NCBI RefSeq assembly: GCF_030815985.1
Contig: NZ_JAUSXM010000001.1
Coordinates: forward strand, 4,030,001-4,094,000
Direction of reading: 5' to 3'
Length of the DNA stretch: 64,000 bases
From: Paenibacillus sp. W2I17
GTDB lineage: Bacteria > Bacillota > Bacilli > Paenibacillales > Paenibacillaceae
The position numbers were made by a program, and so were the translations under genes. The first letter of the stretch is position 1; each line of letters begins with the position of its first letter. The notes beneath the pieces are model-generated. The model was not told the origin of the DNA, ran no database searches, and saw only the letters and a program-made list of their open reading frames with translations. Positions 34,629-41,703 of the stretch are shown here, in pieces.

Positions 34629-35114
34629 GTGGCTCAAATCAGTCCGTACTACCTGCAAATCGGGGCAACCGTGGGCATGCTTGTCATGGCACTGCTTGCC
34701 ATCTTCATCCGCATGAAAGCCAGTCACAGACCGGTGACCATTCGTAAAATCCTTATTCCTCCGCTCGGCATGAGCACAGGATTTCTCATGTTTGTTGTAC
34801 CGGAGACTCATGTTCCTCTACTCTGGGCATTCATTGCGTTTCTGGTGGGCTGGTTCCTCTTCTCCTATCCCCTCATTCGCAGTACACGGTTTGAACGAGT
34901 AGGTGAAGAAATTTTTGCCACACGTTCTCGCAGCTTTGCTTTTATCTTGCTTGGATTGTTGGCCGTACGCCTGATCCTGCATGAAGTCATCCAGCGATAT
35001 GTAAGTATTCCGCAAACGGGCGGATTGTTCTTCCTGCTTGCTTTTGGCATGATTGTACGCTGGCGTGTATATATGTACAAACACTACAAAGAAGTGCTGG
35101 TCGCCGAACACTAG
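34629..35114 (+). CDS. CcdC-like membrane protein
   Basis: A 161-residue protein with five predicted membrane helices, matching the CcdC/DUF1453 group (IRMKASHRPVTIRKILIPPL, FRMFVV-type segment as GFLMFVVPETHVPL, and RSFAFILLGLLAVRLILHE). In Bacillus, CcdC is encoded with cytochrome c maturation genes though its role is not essential. Here it stands alone. GTG at 34629 follows AGAGGGAG by six bases; the longer open frame starts before the promoter and is excluded. Confidence 0.82.
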   Translation: MAQISPYYLQIGATVGMLVMALLAIFIRMKASHRPVTIRKILIPPLGMSTGFLMFVVPETHVPLLWAFIAFLVGWFLFSYPLIRSTRFERVGEEIFATRSRSFAFILLGLLAVRLILHEVIQRYVSIPQTGGLFFLLAFGMIVRWRVYMYKHYKEVLVAEH

Positions 35115-35148
35115 TCACCCTACATAGACCACGCACAGATTTACAGAT

Positions 35149-35196
35149 AAAAAAGACACGTTCTGTTGCACCCTCGGTGTGCAGAACGTGTCTTTT
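35149..35196. terminator. Bidirectional terminator
   Basis: Stem AAAAGACACGTTCTG/CAGAACGTGTCTTTT with a 16-base loop, between the convergent CcdC-like and oxidoreductase genes. Confidence 0.88.
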
Positions 35197-35234
35197 CGTT
35201 TTCAACCTAATTGTACATGTAAACCATTCAATAT

Positions 35235-36248
35235 CTATTCAGGATCTGCAACCTTAACCAGTTGCTTGCCCAGATTATCTCCCGAGAAGAGGCCCATGAA
35301 TGCTTCCGGCGTCTGTTCGAACCCGTCCACAATGTTTTCTTCATACTGGATATGACCTTCCTTGATCCATTTCGCCAACTTGGCGCGGCCTTCTTTGAAG
35401 GATTTCGTATAGTCACCCAGCAGGAAACCTTTCATTAATGCTGTATTTGTTAACAGCAACGTCTGTGGCCGCATCCCGATATCCGGTTTCTCCAGATTAT
35501 AAGACGAGATCTGACCGCATAACGGAATACGCGCATTCCGATTGATGTGGCGCAAGACTGCATCCGAGATGTCACCGCCCACATTGTCAAAGTAGACATC
35601 TACACCATCCGGGCAAGCCCGTTCAATGGCCGCTGACATATCCTGCTCCTTCTTGTAGTTCAACACCACATCGAAGCCCAGCTTTTCTTTCAAATAAGCG
35701 CATTTCTCATCAGAGCCTGCAATGCCAACCACGCGTGCTCCCACAATTTTACCAATCTGACCTGCAATCATGCCTACCGCTCCGGCTGCTCCCGATACAA
35801 CGACCGTTTCGCCGTCCTTCGGTTTGCCGATGTCCTCCATACCAAAATAAGCCGTCAGACCCGTCAGGCCTAGCGCACCCAGGTAAGCGGTGATTGGTGC
35901 TTCTTCCGTATCGATCAGCGACAGATCCCCCGTATTCACTGCGGCATATTGCTGCCAGCCCCACATGCCGGATACGAGATCTCCTTTGCGCAGATTCGGT
36001 TCCGAAGATTCCACAACCTGTCCAATGGCTCCACCCTTGATCACTTCATTTAACGCGTACGGTGCAGCATAGGATTTTGTATCTTTCATGCGGCCCCGCA
36101 TGTATGGATCGACCGACAAATATAATGTACGTACCAGGACTTGCCCAGCTTCCGGTTCAGGAAGAGGTGCATCAATGAAGTTGAAATTCTCTCTGGATGG
36201 GGCACCCTCGGGACGAGACGCAAGTACGATCTGTTTATTTAAAGACAC
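35235..36248 (-). CDS. NADP-dependent medium-chain oxidoreductase (YfmJ-like)
   Basis: A 337-residue protein of the zinc-independent MDR family (leukotriene B4 dehydrogenase/prostaglandin reductase type). DPYMRGRMKD in the N-terminal domain and the Rossmann segment VVVSGAAGAVGMIAGQIGKI (about 145-165) are diagnostic, and YFDNVGGDISDAVL follows. It reduces alpha,beta-unsaturated carbonyls with NADPH. GTG at 36248 follows GGAGG by eight bases and is preferred over the longer frame. It appears monocistronic. Confidence 0.92.
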   Translation of the reverse strand: MSLNKQIVLASRPEGAPSRENFNFIDAPLPEPEAGQVLVRTLYLSVDPYMRGRMKDTKSYAAPYALNEVIKGGAIGQVVESSEPNLRKGDLVSGMWGWQQYAAVNTGDLSLIDTEEAPITAYLGALGLTGLTAYFGMEDIGKPKDGETVVVSGAAGAVGMIAGQIGKIVGARVVGIAGSDEKCAYLKEKLGFDVVLNYKKEQDMSAAIERACPDGVDVYFDNVGGDISDAVLRHINRNARIPLCGQISSYNLEKPDIGMRPQTLLLTNTALMKGFLLGDYTKSFKEGRAKLAKWIKEGHIQYEENIVDGFEQTPEAFMGLFSGDNLGKQLVKVADPE

Positions 36249-36353
36249 CAAAATTACCTCCTTGTTGCCAAGTGGACGCAAGGTTAACCCTTGTCAGCTG
36301 AGATCACTTACCACTGGCTCTGTGTTATCACTTCTTAATAGTTTAAACCGAAA

Positions 36354-36381
36354 CAGGCGGATCACAAACGTGGGCCGCCTT
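36354..36381 (-). terminator. Terminator of map
   Basis: Minus-strand stem AGGCGG...CCGCCT with a T-rich tail (GTTTCGGTTT), about 40 bp after the map stop. The stem is short. Confidence 0.5.
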
Positions 36382-36422
36382 GAAATATGCAAATATCGTC
36401 ACATTGTAGCTGCTTTTGGCTA

Positions 36423-37169
36423 TTATTGTGCTGTCAAAATCACTGGACCATCCGCCGTAATCGCAATCGTATGTTCATACTGGGCAGACAGACTTCCATC
36501 CAAAGTACGCGCAGTCCATCCATCTGAATCCAGCTTACTTCGGAACGTACCAATATTCAGCATTGGTTCGATCGTAATAACCATGCCTTCCTTGAGACGC
36601 GGACCCCGATGAGGCGGACCGTAGTGAGGGACTTGTGGTTCCTCATGCATCTTCTCACCAATGCCGTGTCCAATAAACTCACGCACAACCGATAGGCCTT
36701 CACCTTCTGCATACACTTGAATCGCATTGGAGATATCTCCGATCCGGTTGCCCACCACGGCAAGTTCAATGCCTTTGTACAGAGAGTTTTTGGTTACATC
36801 CAGCAGATGTTGTGCTTCCGGAGTCACTTCACCTACGGCATATGACCAAGCCGAATCCGCCAGCCAGCCATTTAGATTAACCACCATGTCGATTGTAACG
36901 ATATCGCCGTCTTTCAGTGCATATTTTCCCGGAAACCCGTGACAGATCACATCATTAACCGACGCACATGTCGCATATTGATATCCGTTATATCCCTTTT
37001 GTTCCGGCGTAGCGCCATTTTTCTTCATAAAACCTTCTGCAAACTGGTCGATCTCCTGTGTCGTAATGCCTGGACGAATCATCTTTGCAATTTCTCTATG
37101 GCATGCGGCGAGAATTTCTCCGGCTTTTTTCATATATTCAATCTGTTCTTTGGTCTTTAATGTAATCAT
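36423..37169 (-). CDS. map: Methionine aminopeptidase, type I
   Basis: A 248-residue metalloprotease that removes the initiator Met from nascent proteins. Metal ligands are seen in DIVTIDMVVNLNGWLADSAW (two Asp), EFIGHGIGEKMHEEP (His), ITIEPML (Glu) and YEHTIAI (Glu). CASVNDVICHGFP is the usual substrate-pocket segment. The length is typical and it lacks the N-terminal SH3/zinc extension. The ATG follows CAGGAG. It lies away from the ribosomal operon, so it may be a second copy. Confidence 0.96.
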   Translation of the reverse strand: MITLKTKEQIEYMKKAGEILAACHREIAKMIRPGITTQEIDQFAEGFMKKNGATPEQKGYNGYQYATCASVNDVICHGFPGKYALKDGDIVTIDMVVNLNGWLADSAWSYAVGEVTPEAQHLLDVTKNSLYKGIELAVVGNRIGDISNAIQVYAEGEGLSVVREFIGHGIGEKMHEEPQVPHYGPPHRGPRLKEGMVITIEPMLNIGTFRSKLDSDGWTARTLDGSLSAQYEHTIAITADGPVILTAQ

Positions 37170-37376
37170 AATAACTACTCCTGTCCGTTAAAATCTTATC
37201 CTGTTCTCTATTGTAACGCTAAACACTCAAAATAAAAAATTCCGTGCAATCAGCAACATCCTATTATACGCCAAGCTCCTGTCCAATGAATACAATTATC
37301 CATGAAAAAATCGAAACCCCTTCCGATCTAGCCACGTATATGCTTAAAACAGTTGAAGTCGAAAGGGTGAAAGCTC

Positions 37377-37586
37377 ATGTTCAAAAAGATTATCGGCAAA
37401 CTTATCGATTCCAAATCTTCATCTCACCGCAAACGTCATAGCTCCTCAGACAGGCGCTCCTATAAACGTCACAGCAGCTCCTCAGGCAAGCGTTCCTACA
37501 AGCGCTATTCTTCTTCAGATGTGAAATACCGGGATAGCCGCAGTGGCTCCGGGTATTACAAAAGCAGAAAATACAGCTCCAGCTAA
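37377..37586 (+). CDS. Small Ser/Arg/Lys-rich basic protein
   Basis: A 69-residue low-complexity protein: an amphipathic start MFKKIIGKLIDSK, then repeated RSYKRHSSS-type units (HRKRHSSSDRRSYKR, SGKRSYKRYSSSD). The net charge is strongly positive. A GAAAGGGTG site sits seven to nine bases before the ATG and a perfect terminator follows, so it is likely expressed. No family recognised; nucleic-acid binding or a spore/cell-surface role are guesses. Confidence 0.7.
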   Translation: MFKKIIGKLIDSKSSSHRKRHSSSDRRSYKRHSSSSGKRSYKRYSSSDVKYRDSRSGSGYYKSRKYSSS

Positions 37587-37663
37587 GCGGCTTCCACGAC
37601 TGCTTTAAAGAGCAATGATCACACCAGCAGCTTATTAGACGCTACCATAAATGAATATGTAAC

Positions 37664-37713
37664 AAAGGGGTGTTCTGTTAGCCGTACTTACGGCTAACAG
37701 AACACCCCTTTAT
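37664..37713. terminator. Perfect bidirectional terminator
   Basis: Stem AGGGGTGTTCTGTTAGCCGT/ACGGCTAACAGAACACCCCT with a four-base TACT-type loop and A/T tracts on both sides. It separates the small basic protein gene from the toxin gene. Confidence 0.92.
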
Positions 37714-37733
37714 TGTTTCTATATAAGTATGTA

Positions 37734-38009
37734 TCAATTTTGCTGATTTTGATGTCTTAATGCTTCAATATAGCAAATTCGCTTATCCAGGGAGAACGAA
37801 TAATACACTTTAAATTTATCAACTAATATCCGGTACGTCCCTTGCCAGGATGGTTCCTGAGCTGGCATGGATTCCGCCATGACAGCCACCTTCAATTCAA
37901 TTCTCCGAACTAGTTCAATCTTATAGAGCTTTGTCTCTTCCTGAGTGAAACGAATACTTCCGATTTGAGCGAGAGCCTGTCTTGCTGAAGGTGTCCACTG
38001 GATCAACAT
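37734..38009 (-). CDS. RelE/ParE-family toxin
   Basis: A 91-residue protein with the RelE/ParE pattern: IQWTPSARQALAQIGSIR near the start, an Arg-rich middle helix (YKIELVRRIELKVAVMA), and YRILVDKFKVYYSF with ICYIEALRHQNQ at the end. Such toxins cut mRNA at the ribosome or inhibit gyrase. Its ATG follows the antitoxin stop without a gap (TAGATG), the usual antitoxin-first order. Confidence 0.82.
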   Translation of the reverse strand: MLIQWTPSARQALAQIGSIRFTQEETKLYKIELVRRIELKVAVMAESMPAQEPSWQGTYRILVDKFKVYYSFSLDKRICYIEALRHQNQQN

Positions 38010-38258
38010 CTATAAATTCCCTTTTTCAATTGCGTCAATTATATCATCTGTAGAGTAGACCCTACCCGAAGAAATATCCTTTTTGGCTTGCATAATTAAA
38101 GTTTTGAGCTCCAGATCACTTTCTATTTCTTCCTGAACCACGTTTTCCAGCGGCTTGATTAAATAATGCTTACCTTCAATATCCACAATGGTGTCTTTTT
38201 TGCTATGAAACCATGTTTTGAATAATTCGGCATGATCGCCTTCCAGTTTTTTAAGCAT
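38010..38258 (-). CDS. Antitoxin partner of the RelE/ParE-type toxin
   Basis: An 82-residue acidic protein: MLKKLEGDHAELFKTWF, then IEGKHYLIKPLENVVQEEIE and a C-terminal helix ending YSTDDIIDAIEKGNL. A longer frame reaches 38372, but a perfect TATAAT at 38296-38301 lies on the ATG of MNNNY. The ATG at 38258, eleven bases after AAGGAGG, is therefore the likely start. It should neutralise the toxin and probably represses the operon. Confidence 0.75.
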   Translation of the reverse strand: MLKKLEGDHAELFKTWFHSKKDTIVDIEGKHYLIKPLENVVQEEIESDLELKTLIMQAKKDISSGRVYSTDDIIDAIEKGNL

Positions 38259-38295
38259 ATGATGAATCGCCTCCTTCAACGTATAATTGTTATTC

Positions 38296-38301
38296 ATTAT
38301 A
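38296..38301 (-). promoter_or_regulatory. -10 box of the toxin-antitoxin operon
   Basis: A perfect TATAAT on the minus strand, 38 bp upstream of the chosen antitoxin start. The -35 is weak. Confidence 0.5.
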
Positions 38302-38420
38302 TCATTCAACCCACTGTTTTGATACGTTTTGCATTTATCAGCAAAAAGGAAAAAGACCCCTGCAGATATCATACGAAGAGGTCACGGATAACTAGTATAG
38401 GGCCGCCTACAGAGCTTATT

Positions 38421-39242
38421 TCATTGTAATCTCAGCAACACATTCTCAATTTCTGCCAGTAACTCCATCGCTCCGCCTTCATAACCTGGACGGAGTCCAA
38501 GGAGTCGCTCCAGCATCTGGTGCAATTCCGGCGTAAGCTTAAGTTCCTCCTGCCAGCTGGCGGGTTCACGGCCCTTCTCTGGCTCATAAGCCGAATACAG
38601 CATAAAGAGAAGAAAGTGGCCGATATCCTGCAAATCATGATCCGGTGTAGCCCGCTCATCTTCAGGCTCAGGGACTTCACGCATACGTCGCTTCAGCTCC
38701 GGCAACAACGGCTCCCCCAAGCGTCTCGCCAGACCAAAGTCAATCAGATGCACCGTCCCTTCACGTAAAATAACATTGGGAATCCGCACATCTCCATGAA
38801 TATATCCCTGCTCATGCACATGAGCCACCGGAGCCAGCAGTTGACCTGCCAATTCCAGACATTCCCGCTCCGTATATCGAAGACCTTGCTCAAATATGCA
38901 ATCTTCCAGCGTCTGTCCACGAATATACTCGGTAACGATATAACCTCGTCTCCCGGATGTGAACACATCCAATAGATCAGGGATCGCCGGATGATGCAGA
39001 CGTCTCATCACGTCCGCCTCCCGCTCCAACAGGTGCGCAGAGAGTCTCCCCTTGCTAGGCTTGGACTCCTTCAGCGCCACTTCCCTGCCGTTCTGGTCAT
39101 CTGTACACAGGTATGTCAGCCCATAGCTCCCCATACCCAACAATTCCTGTATTGTATAACGCTCAGCAATGGTCGTGCCTTCCCGCCGAGGACGATCCGT
39201 CCATAGTCCGAGCAATCTTTGCCAACTTCGTCGCAGCTCCAC
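38421..39242 (-). CDS. Serine/threonine protein kinase
   Basis: A soluble kinase of about 273 residues. The glycine loop LGMGSYGLTYLC, the Lys in VALKESKPSK, catalytic loop HGDVRIPNV (HGD for HRD) and IDFGLARRL (DFG) are all present, so it should be active. There is no membrane helix or sensor domain. GTG at 39242 sits just after GGGAGG (short spacing); the frame opens at 39272. It neighbours the RacA-like gene, whose product could be a substrate, but this is speculative. Confidence 0.87.
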   Translation of the reverse strand: MELRRSWQRLLGLWTDRPRREGTTIAERYTIQELLGMGSYGLTYLCTDDQNGREVALKESKPSKGRLSAHLLEREADVMRRLHHPAIPDLLDVFTSGRRGYIVTEYIRGQTLEDCIFEQGLRYTERECLELAGQLLAPVAHVHEQGYIHGDVRIPNVILREGTVHLIDFGLARRLGEPLLPELKRRMREVPEPEDERATPDHDLQDIGHFLLFMLYSAYEPEKGREPASWQEELKLTPELHQMLERLLGLRPGYEGGAMELLAEIENVLLRLQ

Positions 39243-39377
39243 AGATCCTCCCACGCCAGCTTCCTGATCCACTCAGTCTTTATCTATACTGAGCAGTCCG
39301 TTGCCAGTCTTCATGTTGTATGGAGCTTATTATATCAGGCCCATAATGCAAAATCACGATGAGCAAGAGCCTGTCAT

Positions 39378-40064
39378 TCAAGCTTCCTTATGCTTCTTGG
39401 GCAGGAACCCGAACAACATACGCAGGGATACTCCTTTTGGTTTGCGTTTTCTTCCCTGGAAACTGCGCAGATTGGTTACGAGTTCACGATCCCGCTCCTC
39501 TTCCAGCTTCTCATTCATCCATAGACGCTGTTTCTCCATCTGTTCCTGGAGCGCCATATGTGTCTCCGCCAGATGCTGAAGGGTCAGTTCCAGTTCATCG
39601 ACCCGCTGTTGCAGCAGCTGTACCCGATCATCCTGCTGCTGTTCTACAGCACCATAAGTCACCTCACTTACCAGTTGCCCCAGACCTTCATAGGATCTCA
39701 GATTACCCATTATTTCAGGTTCTTCAGGGAATACGGATGACATGACTGTCGCTGCACATTCCGTCTCTGACAGACCTTCAATTCCCACCACTGGTACATC
39801 TACTTCTACTACAGCTACAGGTACTTCTGGAGCCAATACAGTCACCACAGCATCAGCCAGGGGTAGATTATGCTCTCGGAGTTCAGTCATCAGACGTTCA
39901 ATGCACTCGATGTCGTCGGACTTGAATAGTCTGGATTTGTTGGCGGACCGTTCGAACCGGTATCCCTGTTCTTCCAGTGCTGCCGCATATTTACGAAGAG
40001 TACTGGCACCTATGCCCAGGCTCTTGGCCGTTTCCGTCGTTGCTCCTGCTTCTTCAATCATCAT
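39378..40064 (-). CDS. MerR-type helix-turn-helix protein with coiled coil (RacA-like)
   Basis: A 228-residue protein. The N-terminal HTH (TTETAKSLGIGASTLRKYAAA, then GYRFERSANKSRLF) resembles MerR/RacA domains. A variable Val-rich linker follows, and residues about 145-200 form a coiled coil (DDRVQLLQQRVDELELTLQH). The C-terminus is basic (RKRKPKGVSLRMLFGFLPKK). RacA anchors the chromosome during sporulation; this protein has a similar layout but the match is structural, not diagnostic. ATG at 40064 follows GGGAGGG. A perfect 15-bp inverted repeat lies 30 bp upstream. Confidence 0.75.
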   Translation of the reverse strand: MMIEEAGATTETAKSLGIGASTLRKYAAALEEQGYRFERSANKSRLFKSDDIECIERLMTELREHNLPLADAVVTVLAPEVPVAVVEVDVPVVGIEGLSETECAATVMSSVFPEEPEIMGNLRSYEGLGQLVSEVTYGAVEQQQDDRVQLLQQRVDELELTLQHLAETHMALQEQMEKQRLWMNEKLEEERDRELVTNLRSFQGRKRKPKGVSLRMLFGFLPKKHKEA

Positions 40065-40093
40065 TAATTCCCTCCCGGAATGAAGTCTTTTGG

Positions 40094-40136
40094 GAATCAA
40101 TTTCATAATACCTTTAGTGAGTTATGAAATTGATTC
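40094..40136. promoter_or_regulatory. Perfect inverted repeat upstream of the RacA-like gene
   Basis: GAATCAATTTCATAA and TTATGAAATTGATTC are separated by 13 bp, without a T-tract in the direction of transcription. It could be an operator for the RacA-like protein or an mRNA hairpin. Confidence 0.6.
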
Positions 40137-40612
40137 TTGGATAAAAACATTTTGGCTTCAGCGTTCCTTTTTTTGGAACCGTCATCGGATCGGGGCAACC
40201 TGTCTCATGGATCAAGTATGCTTATCTTTTGCTTGTCCGTATGTATTCGTCAGCTTCTCAGCAGATCCCTTTGGCGGTTTTGTTCTGTTTCTGCGGATTC
40301 CTAAGAAGTTTTGTCAGGTATATAATCCGCACAAATAACCCCCAATCCGACAACGAGCATGAATGCTGTCATGTCGAATGACACAGGTGCAAACGCCGTC
40401 AAATCATATGATTATGAATTATTCATGTCAATTTTATTAACTCCTTTACTCCAATACGCTCCCGCGATAGCGGATATCATTGCTGCACAGCTTTTCCATG
40501 TGTTATCTTATGTAACGTAGAAGTACATTCCAGCATAAAATAAAGGACTATACTTAACATAGGACGCATTAGTAACGGATAAATATCAATCTAACTGGGG
40601 GGCTGAACGGCA
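40137..40612. other. Intergenic region upstream of ldh
   Basis: No convincing gene. TTGCTG (40480s) and TTATCT 17 bp later, and a TATACT near 40552, are possible ldh promoter elements; none is decisive. Confidence 0.4.
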
Positions 40613-41566
40613 GTGTTAGGCAAATCAGGCAAAGTAGCGGTGATCGGGGCGGGTCTTGTCGGTTCGAGTTGTGCGTATTCCATGATTAATCAATCGATAT
40701 GCAGGGAAATTATGATGGTGGACCGGACGTATGAACGTGCTGTAGCACAGGCACTGGATTTTTCCCATTGTATGGATTTCACACATAACCGCACCAAGGT
40801 ATATGCAGGCACGTACGCCGATTGTGGCAATATGGATGTTATTGTCTTAACTGCCGGGGCGAATCCCAAGCCAGGACAGACACGGCTGGATATTCTGGAG
40901 GAAGCGGAATTGATTGCTAAAGACATCGTGGTCCCGATCATGAACAGTGGATTTAACGGGATTTTTGTCGTAGCTGCTAATCCAGTTGACATAGTAACTT
41001 ATATGGTATGGAAATTATCTGGTCTTCCGCGTGAGCATGTCATCGGCACAGGGACGTCCATTGACTCTTCAAGGCTCAAAACGCTGCTGTCTGAAGTCTT
41101 CTCCATCGATCCACGCAGTGTGCACGGTTATGCTCTCGGGGAGCATGGAGAATCCCAGTTCGTGGCCTGGTCGCATGTGACCATCGGCGGTAAACCGATT
41201 ATGCACATTATGGATCAGCATAAGGAGCGCTTCAAACATCTGGATCTGGACGATATTGCACGCAAAACAAAGGATGCCGGCTGGGAGATCTTTACCCGTA
41301 AAGGTTCTACCCAATTCGGAATCGGCAATGCCCTCGCGCACATCACTCGTTCCATCCTCAATGACGAACACAAGATCATCGCCGTATCGGCTATTCTGGA
41401 CGGAGAGTACGAGCAACACAACGTTTGCGTCGGTGTTCCTGCAATCATCGGTGGCAATGGTATTCAAGAGATTATCGAATTGAATCTGGATGCAACGGAA
41501 CGTGAGAAATTCAACAGCTCCTGTGAAATCCTATCTGGTAATATCAATCGTCTGACACTGGTATAA
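40613..41566 (+). CDS. ldh: L-lactate dehydrogenase
   Basis: A 317-residue NAD-dependent enzyme interconverting pyruvate and L-lactate, a fermentative NADH outlet. [17 protein letters not shown] is the Rossmann dinucleotide loop, [11 protein letters not shown] the mobile active-site loop with Arg, [15 protein letters not shown] the next landmark, and GEHGES the catalytic His (about residue 178). The start is GTG, ten bases after GGGGGG. It is monocistronic with a strong terminator. Confidence 0.94.
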   Translation: MLGKSGKVAVIGAGLVGSSCAYSMINQSICREIMMVDRTYERAVAQALDFSHCMDFTHNRTKVYAGTYADCGNMDVIVLTAGANPKPGQTRLDILEEAELIAKDIVVPIMNSGFNGIFVVAANPVDIVTYMVWKLSGLPREHVIGTGTSIDSSRLKTLLSEVFSIDPRSVHGYALGEHGESQFVAWSHVTIGGKPIMHIMDQHKERFKHLDLDDIARKTKDAGWEIFTRKGSTQFGIGNALAHITRSILNDEHKIIAVSAILDGEYEQHNVCVGVPAIIGGNGIQEIIELNLDATEREKFNSSCEILSGNINRLTLV

Positions 41567-41621
41567 GCCATTTGTATACTACTCCACTTTGTATGCTTAG
41601 GCTCAACTTCAAAAGCCTGCC

Positions 41622-41678
41622 AACGCAAACATGCCAATAACACTCCATGCGAGGAGTCTTATTGGCATGTTTGCGTTT
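41622..41678. terminator. Terminator between ldh and the hybrid kinase gene
   Basis: Stem ACGCAAACATGCCAATAA/TTATTGGCATGTTTGCGT with T-rich flank, serving two convergent genes. Confidence 0.9.
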
Positions 41679-41703
41679 ATTATTTTCACAATCGAGTAGT
41701 TGT

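Noticed and set aside
40090..40338. Plus-strand frame of 82 codons upstream of ldh
   Set aside because: Its start lies in the inverted repeat, there is no ribosome binding site, and the composition looks non-coding.
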